DNA of 64,000 nt from Winogradskyella psychrotolerans RS-3 (GCF_000427335.1 NZ_ATMR01000034.1:62001-126000), one strand, 5' to 3'; positions 27,916-37,511 are shown, counted from the stretch's first letter. Numbers and translations: made by a program. Notes: generated by a model from the letters alone, not told the origin.

Positions 27916-30159
27916 TTAGGTGAAATAAGTCGCTTTAATGCTAGATTTGACATTTTTTAACAATTCAAATTCCTCTTCCTTAAAATCGTCATCGCGTTGA
28001 GAAAGTTCTTCTAATATATTATGAAGTAAAAAAGCATCAGATTCAAAATGGGTTTTTACATGTGTTAGTTGATCATATAAGGCCTGAACTGATGGTTGGT
28101 CTTTACTTAAAAACATAGCGCTGTATTTTGTGTAGCCTTCTACATCCTCTAGTTTTTGCGATAGTATTTTATGGCTTCTCAACATCATATTATATTCATC
28201 CTTTGGGAAATCAAAAAAGGTGTAATCGGGATAACTTTGTATGGAATGCTGAAGTGTTTCTAAGGCTTTTTTCGGCTCATTTTCTTCCTTATAAAAATTA
28301 TAAAGTTTAAAAAAGGTTTTGTATTCGCCCGCTTCAGGGACTTGCTCTTTTACTGTTTTGTAAGCCGATAGCGCTTCTGCACTATTAAAACTATCTTCTG
28401 CACAACTCGCTACCATTTTAAGATAAAATGCTTTATTATTTGCCATATGTGCGGCTTGACTAAGATTGCCTATTGCGGCATCAAAATTCTTCAAAATCCA
28501 GTGGATTAAACCATTGTTTCTAAAGTCTATAAAAGTTGTTGGCATTTTAACCAAATCCGCTTCAGAGGCTGGTGCTAAATCTTCTGGTTTTGGTAAATAA
28601 TCATAATAACAAATCCATTTAAAGACAGGATACAATTCTGGAGCTAATTGTCCTTGTTCATGATTATAAATGGCATATTTATGGCATTCTTTATAATCGT
28701 CCATTTCTAAAAGAGCTTCCACACATAAGTTCATAGTGCTGCAGTAATCTGAATCACCAATCTTGTAATAATTTATTTCAGATTGCATGTCTTCAAAAAA
28801 CACGGTATAGTTTTGATTATTCATATGAATAATCATCCTTAAATTATACAACCAAGGAGCATAAGAATGTGGAGGTAAAGGAAAATCTTCAAGGGCTTCA
28901 TTTATAACAACTAACGCTTCATAAAAACGGGCTAATTTTACCAAAGCACGGGCTTTAAAAAATAAAGTTTTAAGTGTTGGTGGTAGTCTTCTATGAAACT
29001 GTTCTACAATATCTAATATCCCTTGCCAGCTTTCTATTCTTCCATTCACTTCTAGTAAATAAAATAGATACTCACTCATTCGAAGCCCGTTTCTAAAGGC
29101 TTCGTGATACGCAGCTCCGGTTTCGTTGTAATTTTGAATAAAGAAAAAAGATCGTGCTTTTAAAACGTGTAGGTTCGGGTTTTTAGGATTCAAGGCTAAA
29201 CCACGTTGTACACATTGGTTTAGTACATCTCTGTTTTTAGAGTGATAATAAGCTGAATCCCCATAGCGTAGGTAATAGTGCTGCGCCAATTGCCATCCAG
29301 ACTTTGCAAAATCTTGCATATAGATTTTAAACCCCTCAAAATTACTAAAATCTTCTTCTGGTAATTGTGGCTCTCCAGGATCTTTTATAATTTGAGACAC
29401 CATATCGTTCCGCATAAAAGACTGAAAGTAATCTACCAATAACATTCGGGCTCTATCTGTAATCTCTAAATATTTCCATTCTGAATTCCACAAGCCTTTA
29501 TTGTCAATAGATTTATTTTCCCACATAGCCACGTGCATATGGGCTAAGGTTTGGCTGGGCAGGTCTAAGCGTTCATCTAATTGTAAACCTTTTAATACCG
29601 ATTTGTTATGCGTTGCCGAAGCTAAATCTAACAATTCATTACAATCTGCTTCTTCGTTAGAATCACATAACTGTTCTAATTGCGCAGCTTGAATGTCCCA
29701 AAGTAAAAAACGGGCTTCTGTTAAGGCTGGATAGCACTCTAAAAGATACTTTAAAACCAAAATGGCGTCTTGGTAGCGGTTTTCATTTTGCAATTTAAAA
29801 GCATAATGTAATTGTATGGTATCGTTATACGGATAGCGCACCAAAGCATCCTCGTAGACACTTTGCTCACATTCTTTGTAAAAGCTACAGACGTATTCAA
29901 AATCTGATGCTTGTACTTGTCCGCAATCTATTAAAGCTTGTAAATACGACTTTAAGACTGGCATATTCATTTCTTCATAAACGCCGAGATACAACATATA
30001 AATGCGGTAATATCTTGCAAAATCTTCAGGTTCACTTAGTAACGTTACATACTCTTGAATATCACCAATTACCGACTGTAAGGCCTGGTACTGATTATTT
30101 TTATAATGCGCTTCTGCACGCTCTATGTAGGTAATGATGTCGTTTGATGATATAATCAT
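27916..30159 (-). CDS. Large TPR-like helical repeat protein
   Basis: This 747-residue soluble protein is made of helical repeats, many TPR-like (ALVRYPYNDTIQLHYAFKLQ; LHVLKARSFFFIQNYNETGAAYHEA; FFKARALVKLARFYEALVVINEAL; KKALETLQHSIQSYPDY). There is no signal peptide, membrane helix or enzymatic motif, so it is probably a cytoplasmic scaffold. The ATG overlaps the stop of the 223-residue gene by four bases (ATGA type), which implies translational coupling. The histidine kinase starts 23 bases downstream. The position between structural genes and the two-component genes suggests a role in the same complex, but this is inference. Confidence 0.85.
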   Translation of the reverse strand: MIISSNDIITYIERAEAHYKNNQYQALQSVIGDIQEYVTLLSEPEDFARYYRIYMLYLGVYEEMNMPVLKSYLQALIDCGQVQASDFEYVCSFYKECEQSVYEDALVRYPYNDTIQLHYAFKLQNENRYQDAILVLKYLLECYPALTEARFLLWDIQAAQLEQLCDSNEEADCNELLDLASATHNKSVLKGLQLDERLDLPSQTLAHMHVAMWENKSIDNKGLWNSEWKYLEITDRARMLLVDYFQSFMRNDMVSQIIKDPGEPQLPEEDFSNFEGFKIYMQDFAKSGWQLAQHYYLRYGDSAYYHSKNRDVLNQCVQRGLALNPKNPNLHVLKARSFFFIQNYNETGAAYHEAFRNGLRMSEYLFYLLEVNGRIESWQGILDIVEQFHRRLPPTLKTLFFKARALVKLARFYEALVVINEALEDFPLPPHSYAPWLYNLRMIIHMNNQNYTVFFEDMQSEINYYKIGDSDYCSTMNLCVEALLEMDDYKECHKYAIYNHEQGQLAPELYPVFKWICYYDYLPKPEDLAPASEADLVKMPTTFIDFRNNGLIHWILKNFDAAIGNLSQAAHMANNKAFYLKMVASCAEDSFNSAEALSAYKTVKEQVPEAGEYKTFFKLYNFYKEENEPKKALETLQHSIQSYPDYTFFDFPKDEYNMMLRSHKILSQKLEDVEGYTKYSAMFLSKDQPSVQALYDQLTHVKTHFESDAFLLHNILEELSQRDDDFKEEEFELLKNVKSSIKATYFT

Positions 30160-30827
30160 TTGTTCCAGTTTTTAAACCAATCGGCGTGTTCTATATGTAA
30201 GCGTTGATAGTGGTCCCATAAGGTGGTCATATTAGGAAATGTACTAACATCTTGTTCTGTAGCTCCTAAAAAGTATTCATCTCCAATACACACATTTCTA
30301 TGAAATTCTCCCCAACTTGAAAATGTAGATTTTACGGTGGCATTGACTTCTTCTAAACGTAAAATCATTTCTTCGGTAGTGATAAAACCTAAAACTAGGC
30401 CTAATCGCATTTGAAAAATATACATTGCTATTTCATACCCTATTAGTTTTTGGTTTTTTAAACTAAAACGGTATTTCCACACCATTTTATAAGTGTTTTG
30501 GGTTTGAGGATTATTTAAAGCTTGGTATTTGGCTTCAAAAGTTTTTGTGGTGTCGGTTCTAAACTCAGCTGCTAATTTTTCAAAAGCTTGAGAGACCATT
30601 GATCCGCTTTCGTAGCGCTGTAAACTATTGCGCAAATGTAAGCCTGATTTTATACCTAAAATGGTTAATAATCTTTCGGCTTGCTTCACGTGCATTTTAT
30701 CGTCTAAGTTAAAGCCAGACCAACTGCTTAAGTTGGCTTGCTTATGGTTTTTCTTTAAAATCAAGGCCGATAAATTTAATTGGTCTTGGATTTCGGGTGT
30801 GATATCTTGTGTCATTATTTTAAGCAT
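30156..30827 (-). CDS. Unknown helical island protein
   Basis: I do not recognise this 223-residue protein. It is helical and soluble, with LSALILKKNHKQANLSSWSGFNLDDKM near the start and a Trp-rich end (TTLWDHYQRLHIEHADWFKNW). Two start codons are close together. The first (30825-30827) overlaps the upstream stop, and the second, four codons later, gives MTQDITPEIQDQ and looks equally natural. It overlaps both neighbours by a few bases, so it belongs to a tightly coupled block of helical proteins (30820-33344, this gene, 27916-30159). Confidence 0.8.
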   Translation of the reverse strand: MLKIMTQDITPEIQDQLNLSALILKKNHKQANLSSWSGFNLDDKMHVKQAERLLTILGIKSGLHLRNSLQRYESGSMVSQAFEKLAAEFRTDTTKTFEAKYQALNNPQTQNTYKMVWKYRFSLKNQKLIGYEIAMYIFQMRLGLVLGFITTEEMILRLEEVNATVKSTFSSWGEFHRNVCIGDEYFLGATEQDVSTFPNMTTLWDHYQRLHIEHADWFKNWNK

Positions 30828-33344
30828 TTAATTGGTCTACAACTTGCAGTAATGCATTGGCTAGTACGTCTGAATAGGCTCCAGATTTTGAAATCGCTTT
30901 TAATCCCATAGCGTAAGAGGTGGCTAAATTGCTACCTTTTACCAAGTGTACAAAAATGTTTTTGCTAAGGTTACCGTAAGTTTCTAATGGGGTTCCTGGT
31001 GCTAAATCGGTATCTAATAAAGTCATATATAACGTTTGACCGAATCGCATTTCTAAACCAGATTCATCATTACTTAACCAAGTTTTTAAATCTTCGATAT
31101 GCGTGTTGAAAAATTCTAAAAGTTCTGTTTCGCAACCTGTAGTTTTATAAGTTTCTAAATTGGTAAGCAGCGTTTCAACATAATGCTGATTCACTTCAAT
31201 AGCATTTATATCAATTTTTGAAGTCGGAATAGGGTCTACTGCATCTTCTGCGGATTCTGATTCTTGAGCTTCCTCAGCGTCTTGTTCTGTGGCTTCTTCA
31301 GATTCGGTTGCTAAAATAAACTGACTATAACTTTCAATTTGGTCATATAAAGCATCATTACTACTGAAACGAGAATTATCACTATTGCTGTATTCGTATA
31401 GATGTGTGATGGTGTTCAGGTGAAGCTTTTCGTTTTTAATTTGCCTAAAAAATCGGTTAAAAAGACTTCGATATCTGCGGAAATAGTTTTAAAAATAGGA
31501 TTGGTGGCTTCCTTGCTTTTACAGCGTTTATGAAAACTAAGTACACGGTTTACCAAGCGGTGTATAAAGAAACCAACATCTTCATTCTGAAGGTTAAAGT
31601 ACTGCGCCACACGCTCACCTTGTGTGGTTAAAGCTTCGGGAACCCAAACGGCTTCTTTGGTCAAACTGTAATAATAATCGCCTAAATAATTAAACCAAGC
31701 TTGAATACTATTTAGGGTTAGCGGACTGTTTTCGTTGATATAGTGTTTGCGCGCAAATTGGTTACAAACATCAGTCGCGTTGGTATCTAAATCTTTAAGC
31801 GCCCAAATTTCATTAACACGTGTAAAGTTTCCTGATTCTACACATAAGAATCCTAGGGTTTCTGCAATAAGCGGAATATTTTTTGCTTTAACAATAGCAC
31901 TTGAATCACGTGTAGCGTAAGCTAAGTTTAATAATAAGCGTTGTAAATTTTCTTGCTCTTCCGCAGTAAATAATTCTAATAAAGCTTCGCCAGCATCAGA
32001 AAAGGCTCTAATTAAAAACTGATTTAAAGGGTTTTTTAGACCATCATTTTGTAAACGTTCAAACCAAAGTAATACGTTTGAATGCGATTGTGCTATGGTA
32101 CGAATTACAAACGGTCCTGTAACTTGAAAATCTTCTCCTTTCAATCGCATTGTTGGCAATAAACCGAAACTGTCATCTTCTAAAAACAATTTAGAAAAAA
32201 GAGTGTTGAAAGTTTCCGTATGATTTTTAAAACCTGTTTCAGGATGCGCTACTTGAAACCAAAACGGAATGCATTCTAAAGGTAAATTGTTGGCGGTATT
32301 TTCGCTCAAAATTTTAATACCGTAATCTTTAAAGGCTTCCGAATTTAAATTGGCGCCACTATCGGCAGTTAACCAATCTAAAAAATTAATATATCCCGCA
32401 TCTTGTTGTTGCTTCGGAAGGCTTGTATCTCTAGTATTGAATAATAACACATCACCTGCATCCCATTTTTTGTTCGCTAAAGCTTGCATTAATGGGTAGT
32501 TGCCTTCGGCAGTTGTTAAGTGTAACAGTGCGTCACTTTGAGCATCTGCCCAAATTAAACGCTCCTTTAAAGCTTCAATTGCAGTCAAAGCAATGTTTGG
32601 GTTGGCTTCGTAAAAAGCGGCCAAATCGCTACTGAACCAAGGTGTCATAATATCGTAAGCCGTTTTCTCATATACACGACCAACCGGTAATAATTGATGG
32701 AATTTATGAATAAACAGTTCCCAATTATCTTCAAAAAAGCAATTAACAAAGTTGGAATCTTTAGTGAAAGAAAACGTATCTATAGTCTCGTCGTCTTGTT
32801 TTACGGCATAAGTTCCAGATAGCAAATCGTGTTTTAAGCAATTCTGAATTACATACTCAGAACTCAACACATCACGAATGTCAAAAATACGTTGAATTAA
32901 AAACTGAGTGATAGGAAGTGCCGCTTCCGATGGACTTTCAACCAAAATCTTTAGGACTTGAAAGAGTTGCTGTTCTGTTGTTTTAGAAAAGACTTCCGAC
33001 TGAAAATAAGCCAGATTAAAAGTCAAAAATTCGACTAGTTTTCTTGTGCTTTTTTCATCTGGATAAATCCCTTCTTTCAATAAAGGCAACCAAGCGATTA
33101 CAAAAGCAATACCTTCTGTGGTGTTGGCATAGCGTTGAGGATGAAAGTAAATTTGTAGCGCGACTTGGGTTGTGAAATTGGCAGTAATTCCACTGAAATC
33201 ACTGTTGTTTTGTATGTTTTTATAAACATCCGTACCTGTAGCTTCCAAAACTTCTAAAACCTGCTGTAGGGCTTTTGTTTCTGAAGCTTCTAGAGCATCG
33301 AGCTTTAATTTAGGAATGATATGCGTTTTAAAAATAGTAGACAT
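30820..33344 (-). CDS. Long alpha-helical (HEAT-like) island protein, interrupted by a probable frameshift
   Basis: The first 642 residues (33344 to 31416) are an uninterrupted helical-repeat-like protein with no signal peptide or known motif. It contains ITQFLIQRIFDIRDVLS and DAGEALLELFTAEEQENLQRLL, and I do not recognise the family. Its stop is preceded by LTDFLGKLK. The next frame continues NEKLHLNTITHLYEYSNSD, an acidic Glu/Ala/Ser linker and a helical domain ending VVDQLNA at 30820. That downstream frame has no ATG, GTG or TTG before a GTG at 31192-31194 in mid-domain. One extra A in the run at 31433-31437 fuses both parts into an 841-residue protein. The alternative is a separate 206-residue protein starting at an ATT codon (31438-31440). 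I favour the fusion, moderately. Confidence 0.7.
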
Positions 33345-33386
33345 TTGCTAGAGATTGTTCAAAATTTATATTTTTTTACACGAGTG

Positions 33387-34433
33387 TTATTGAGCGCTAT
33401 AAAACCATTCGTTGTCTTCAATTTCGCTTTCAGGTCCTCTTAAGCTTTCAAAAAAGGAAACGAGGTCGTCGGCTTCGATATAGCCTATTTCTTGGTCGGC
33501 ACCAAAACGAATAATTTGTCCGGGGTTTCCTTTGGTATTCGGCGCAAAATCAAAGGCTAGAAAATTCCCGTTTTCTAAATTGAAAAACGGTATCCAATAC
33601 GGTGTGGTGTACATTAATAAGGCTTTCCCTTGGTTGGTAGAGTAGGTATCTAACAAGTCTTCTTGCGTCCAATCATCATAAATATCTTTCCACTGTTTCC
33701 ATTCGTTATAAATCGCTTCTGCACCCATAATAGCACAACGGTCTAAACCGTTATGAAGGCTCAAATAGTCTTTAATGATTTGTGGAAACGGATAGCCTGC
33801 TTCTTTTTCAAATGTTTCATAAATAGCCTCGTTATTTGTTGGCGGATGAAGCGTTAATCTTTTTTCTGAAATTAAACCGATAAAAGAGGCGACCAAGGCT
33901 TTCATTTCTATTTCCGCATCAAGTTGAATATGCGGTGCTAGAAAATCTGATTTCTCTTTTGTTAATTGTTCGGCTATAAATGCATTCGGAATAAAGTAAT
34001 TTATAAAAGCACCTGTATGTTCTAAAAACGTAATATCTTTTAAGTTTGAAGTGGGTTGCGAATTATAGCCATTATCACTAAAATTATAGACTGTAGCGCT
34101 TTTGTGCTGTTCATCATGAATAACGGTAAACCACGCTTCAAATGCTGTAGTATTTTCTATTTCAACAGTAAAAACAGTTTTATCTTCTAAATACCCAACG
34201 GCATAGAAATTATGAATGGTTTCATGATCTGGTGTAATAAAAATGAGGCTTAATAATTTCTTTCCAGACGCTTTTTCTACAGCTTCTAAAAGTGTATCTC
34301 TAAACGTAAAACTGTTACTATAATGATACGGGTCTTCAAGGACAGGAAAGGTATCGATTTGAATGTTTTCAAAATTAAAATCGCTCCATTGTAAATCTTT
34401 AAACTCGTCTGAATATGCGGTATAATTGGTCAT
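33387..34433 (-). CDS. SMI1/KNR4 (SUKH) domain protein
   Basis: This 348-residue protein has an N-terminal alpha/beta region (about 1-190) of unknown family. The C-terminal SMI1/KNR4 (SUKH) domain (about 195-345) shows FEKEAGYPFPQIIKDYLSLHNGLD at its start. YWIPFFNLENGNFLAFDFAP and GNPGQIIRFG follow, the classic Trp-Ile-Pro-Phe and Gly-Gln motifs. SUKH proteins are best known as immunity proteins that bind and block nuclease-type toxins of contact-dependent and polymorphic systems, although many have other adaptor roles. It has its own island promoter (34457-34502) inside the long operon. No toxin gene is adjacent. Confidence 0.85.
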   Translation of the reverse strand: MTNYTAYSDEFKDLQWSDFNFENIQIDTFPVLEDPYHYSNSFTFRDTLLEAVEKASGKKLLSLIFITPDHETIHNFYAVGYLEDKTVFTVEIENTTAFEAWFTVIHDEQHKSATVYNFSDNGYNSQPTSNLKDITFLEHTGAFINYFIPNAFIAEQLTKEKSDFLAPHIQLDAEIEMKALVASFIGLISEKRLTLHPPTNNEAIYETFEKEAGYPFPQIIKDYLSLHNGLDRCAIMGAEAIYNEWKQWKDIYDDWTQEDLLDTYSTNQGKALLMYTTPYWIPFFNLENGNFLAFDFAPNTKGNPGQIIRFGADQEIGYIEADDLVSFFESLRGPESEIEDNEWFYSAQ

Positions 34434-34456
34434 TTTACGCGTGTAAATTTAGAATG

Positions 34457-34502
34457 CTAAGGTACTTTGGAACATCGTAGTTTTTATCACTGAAACTAGT
34501 GA
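34457..34502 (-). promoter_or_regulatory. Island operator and promoter 4 (SUKH to two-component operon)
   Basis: On the minus strand, TCACTAGTTTCAGTGA (34487-34502; arms TCACT/AGTGA are a perfect inverted repeat) is followed by 22 bases and -7-like TACCTTAG (34457-34464). The start codon is 23 bases further. Confidence 0.78.
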
Positions 34503-34524
34503 TTTTGTGAAAAGCGCGAATGAC

Positions 34525-34941
34525 TTAATCGTTAATCTTGCTTTTCAACGTGCTTTCTAATAAGGGAAATTGCTTAGGTTCAATCTGACTAACAAGGCAT
34601 CTGATTTTCTTTTCTTTTCCGTTTGAATTCTCATACGTGATCACGATGACTTTTTTTTCAACTGCAAAAGATTTAAGCGCACTATAAGGCACAGATGTTT
34701 TACCTATAACTCCTGGTTGAAACACAAAATGGGTCTCAAAAAATTTGAAAACTTTAAGCTTTTTATTAAAGGCATAGAGCCCAAAAAATACGATAGCACA
34801 CCCCAAAGGAATCATTGAAGCTATAGATATATCTTGTAGGGAAATTAGGCAAAGCCCTATCATAAATAGTGCAAAAACTAAAGGTTTATATTTTACTTTA
34901 GAACTTAATTCGATCCCAAAGTTGTTGTCTGTTTTAGTCAT
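34525..34941 (-). CDS. Small two-helix membrane protein with PH-like C-terminus
   Basis: This 138-residue protein has two adjacent hydrophobic segments (KPLVFALFMIGLCLISL and ASMIPLGCAIVFFGLYAF, about 20-60). A beta-rich soluble part (FFETHFVFQPGVIG ... AVEKKVIVITYEN ... KIRCLVSQI) resembles bacterial PH domains. It would sit in the inner membrane with the C-terminal part in the cytoplasm. It lies between the PurA-like gene and the SUKH operon and is probably carried on the transcript from promoter 5. Function is unknown. Confidence 0.75.
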   Translation of the reverse strand: MTKTDNNFGIELSSKVKYKPLVFALFMIGLCLISLQDISIASMIPLGCAIVFFGLYAFNKKLKVFKFFETHFVFQPGVIGKTSVPYSALKSFAVEKKVIVITYENSNGKEKKIRCLVSQIEPKQFPLLESTLKSKIND

Positions 34942-35001
34942 AATAAACTTTAGTAATTTTATTCTTCTATAATTTAAATTATAGTTAAAGCCCTTAAAAC
35001 C

Positions 35002-36135
35002 TTAGTCTGAAAGCTTCTGTATACATTCGCGTCTAGGGCCGTAACTTCCATATAACGTATTCAATTTACTGTCTAATTTTTGAAGTAATTTATCATAAGA
35101 AAAATGAGCCAATTGGTCTAAACACGTTAATACAAGATGTTTGTGGCTGTGTAAATCTTGGTGATGAATGGCATCGCAACTTAAAGCGTAATTTAGCAAT
35201 TCGGCATCTAAAGCTTGTGTTCTAAATACACCTTGAAACTCGTTAGTTATATTCGCTTCATTTTCACTATTCTGAAGGATTACAGGTGCGGTTTCATTCA
35301 TCGGGCCATTTCCATGACGGGTTTGATAACAACGGGTGACATAAAAAATATCAATATCTGAAATCGTTTTTAAATGTGTTTTTATTAGCTGAATCGCATT
35401 TTTTGAAGAGGTATAACTCCAGGTGGTATGCGGATGAAAACCGTGTTGGGTGTCCAATAAAATCCCCTGACTGCCTTCAAAAATAAAATGTTCAAATTTG
35501 TCTTCTAAATCAGACAATAGGGCGATGCTATAAAACTTTTGTATGGCCGAACAACTGTCTATAAAATAATCTTCGTTATAGTCTTTGAGTTCGTTTTTAT
35601 AATAGGTTTGTACTTCTTTTGGCTGACTTTCTAAACAGGTTTCGTAGTAGTTTTTAATACTTTTTAAACGTTGTTTCACCACCCACTCAAACTGTAAATC
35701 GTTGGCGTAAAAGAAAATTTCAGCGTTATTTCTCGCAATGGTAGTTCCGAAACCTAATCCACAAGAACCGTGATGCTGTTGCTTTTCTAAAGCCCGATTA
35801 TAAGCAATGTCGTAAATGGTAGTTATCATCGCTAAAGGATGACAATATAATTTAGGCTTATATTTTTTTAAAAACTCACCCTCACTTAAAATGGCCGGCG
35901 GAAATAAAGTCGTGTGCTCGGAATAATAAGTAGGCACGCCCAAAAACGTTCCTGAACCAAAATTACTAAAGGTATGGGTTAATGCTTCCGTACTAACCGT
36001 ATGCCCTATTTGATGGCCTCCAGAAAACCGTACTACCAAACTTTGCTCAGGATGTTGCGATGCCAGAAAATCGGTGATTAACCCTTTTCCGGCATCACCA
36101 AATCCTAAATCTATAACTAAACTACATTTTGTCAT
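35002..36135 (-). CDS. Divergent adenylosuccinate synthetase-like enzyme
   Basis: This 377-residue protein is a clear relative of PurA, the GTP-dependent enzyme joining IMP and aspartate, but shorter than the usual 420-430 residues. The N-terminal loop reads GFGDAGKG (12-19): the catalytic Asp is kept (Asp14), and the usual Glu of GDEGKG is Ala15. GGHQIGHTV preserves the catalytic His region. FEGSQGILLDTQHGFHPHTT and VTRCYQTRHGNGPMNET match the IMP and aspartate-loop regions in altered form. Housekeeping purA is expected elsewhere in the genome. Its stop-start junction with the VWA gene (one base apart) shows tight coupling. The substrate may differ from IMP (inference). Confidence 0.85.
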   Translation of the reverse strand: MTKCSLVIDLGFGDAGKGLITDFLASQHPEQSLVVRFSGGHQIGHTVSTEALTHTFSNFGSGTFLGVPTYYSEHTTLFPPAILSEGEFLKKYKPKLYCHPLAMITTIYDIAYNRALEKQQHHGSCGLGFGTTIARNNAEIFFYANDLQFEWVVKQRLKSIKNYYETCLESQPKEVQTYYKNELKDYNEDYFIDSCSAIQKFYSIALLSDLEDKFEHFIFEGSQGILLDTQHGFHPHTTWSYTSSKNAIQLIKTHLKTISDIDIFYVTRCYQTRHGNGPMNETAPVILQNSENEANITNEFQGVFRTQALDAELLNYALSCDAIHHQDLHSHKHLVLTCLDQLAHFSYDKLLQKLDSKLNTLYGSYGPRRECIQKLSD

Positions 36136-36996
36136 TTAAAGCATATTTTCTACATCTATAGAAGTACTTCCTGTAGATGTATTGCTTGAAGTGCTAGGTT
36201 TATGGTTTTGAATCACCACGTCTGCAATACTTTTAGCAACTGTTTTATAATCTGCAATTTCAAGGAAATTATCTCCTAATAGGGACTTCCAATTTCCTTT
36301 ACGACTTTCTTGTTTAGACCATTCATTATGCTCTAAATGCATATGAAATACGTTGTATTTTTCTTGCGCTTCTTCAATAATAGCTTCCGTAGTAATAGTT
36401 GCAGCTTCATCTGCACTGGTATAACGTTTTATAATTTCAGCAGGAATGGTAGGAAACACAGGTTCATCACCAATAGTGAATAAAAAGCCTTTTTGTTGTC
36501 TTTTTTCCCAACAATCAATTGCTGTATGTCTCGCAGCAAATAAATGTGCCAAGTTATATCCTTCTTGATTGTTGCCGCCACCGCCACCTTCAAGATAGAC
36601 ACAGGTTAACCAACGGTCTAGCAGTTCAGCAGACGATTCAAATTGTCCTACTTGTAAAGGCGCTCTGTCGTATATAAAATCGCCAATCCCTAAAAACAAC
36701 ACTTGCGGATCTTCAATTCCGGCTTCCATTAAAGAGCCAATTAAATCAGGTAACGCTTCTTTAACGATATGTTCGGGTACAAAACCCATACTACCGGTTA
36801 CATCTAAAGCCACAATTATAGATACGGTTTCTGGATGTTCTTCAGAATCTCTAGATTCTCTTTCAATCACCTCAGACGGATCCATTTCAGAATCTATTGC
36901 TCTAGATGTAAATATTTCTTCTCTAGACTTATTACTGTAGCCTTTTGATCGACGTAATTTTGCATACGCATCATGACTAAATCTTCCTCCTCCCAT
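36136..36996 (-). CDS. VWA-domain protein
   Basis: This 286-residue cytoplasmic protein has a basic start (SHDAYAKLRRSKGYSNKSREEI) and a von Willebrand factor A domain (about 58-240). The MIDAS motif DVTGSMG lies at 65-71 and a second metal-site residue in GIGDFIYDRAP. The loop YLEGGGGGNNQEGYNLAH and GFLFTIGDEPVFP complete the site. The tail is Ser/Thr-rich (about 265-280). VWA proteins are usually metal-dependent protein-binding partners, often working with an ATPase. Here the tightly linked genes are a coiled-coil protein upstream and a PurA-like enzyme downstream, with no MoxR-type ATPase in the window. Confidence 0.88.
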   Translation of the reverse strand: MGGGRFSHDAYAKLRRSKGYSNKSREEIFTSRAIDSEMDPSEVIERESRDSEEHPETVSIIVALDVTGSMGFVPEHIVKEALPDLIGSLMEAGIEDPQVLFLGIGDFIYDRAPLQVGQFESSAELLDRWLTCVYLEGGGGGNNQEGYNLAHLFAARHTAIDCWEKRQQKGFLFTIGDEPVFPTIPAEIIKRYTSADEAATITTEAIIEEAQEKYNVFHMHLEHNEWSKQESRKGNWKSLLGDNFLEIADYKTVAKSIADVVIQNHKPSTSSNTSTGSTSIDVENML

Positions 36997-36998
36997 AA

Positions 36999-37349
36999 TT
37001 ACAGTTCGTTTATTGTACCACCAAATAAGTGTGTGTAACGCTTTTTGGCTAATTCTAATTTAATTTCTAAGTTTCTAATCTTTACAGACATATCTAAATC
37101 TTTAGCCACATACTCTTTGGCGTCAAAATCAGATGCCAATACCAAACTATTCGCGTCAGTAGGACTCATATCTAACATATTGTCTTGTTCGCGTTTTAAA
37201 CGTTTTAACGCCAAGGCTAAATCTTCCGTTTCACGTTTGTACATCAATTGTGCATCTTCTGCAATAGCGTTAGCGCGGTCGTCTCTTATTTTATCGTTGT
37301 TGCGTTTTAAAGATTCTAAAAACGCAGCAGTTTTGGTGTTATCTTCCAT
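36999..37349 (-). CDS. Small coiled-coil protein preceding the VWA gene
   Basis: This 116-residue soluble protein is almost entirely charged helix (AFLESLKRNNDKIRDDRANAI; LALALKRLKREQDNM; VKIRNLEIKLELAKKRYTHLFG) with a short break near 60-80. It probably forms a coiled coil and binds another protein. It is the first gene behind island promoter 5, whose -7 box ends about 16 bases before the ATG. It ends two bases before the VWA start, so the two products are likely made in similar amounts. Confidence 0.82.
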   Translation of the reverse strand: MEDNTKTAAFLESLKRNNDKIRDDRANAIAEDAQLMYKRETEDLALALKRLKREQDNMLDMSPTDANSLVLASDFDAKEYVAKDLDMSVKIRNLEIKLELAKKRYTHLFGGTINEL

Positions 37350-37364
37350 AAAAAAGGTTTTTTA

Positions 37365-37410
37365 CAAAGTTAGTGGGCGAGGTCTTGGTTTTTATCCCTG
37401 ATAACAGTGA
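37365..37410 (-). promoter_or_regulatory. Island operator and promoter 5 (coiled coil-VWA-PurA-like operon)
   Basis: On the minus strand, TCACTGTTATCAGGGA (37395-37410) is followed by 22 bases and a canonical -7 box TAACTTTG (37365-37372). The start codon is 15 bases further. Confidence 0.8.
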
Positions 37411-37444
37411 TATTAATTTGTGAGGAATACTTCTGAAGAAAAAA

Positions 37445-37490
37445 TCACGGAATACAGGCATTACTTATTTCTGTAAGCGACTTACTTTTG
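37445..37490 (+). promoter_or_regulatory. Island operator and promoter 6 (DUF6892-like gene)
   Basis: TCACGGAATACAGGCA (37445-37460) is followed by 22 bases and -7 box TACTTTTG (37483-37490). It is divergent from promoter 5, with 34 bases between the two operators. The box overlaps an upstream TTG that could otherwise be taken as the start, so translation should begin at the ATG at 37512. Confidence 0.78.
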
Positions 37491-37511
37491 AAAACGCTTA
37501 AAACCACGTTT

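Noticed and set aside
35002..36135. PurA-like protein as a phage PurZ (2-aminoadenine synthesis) enzyme
   Set aside because: The catalytic Asp replaced in PurZ is retained here, and no phage DNA polymerase or Z-base genes are present.
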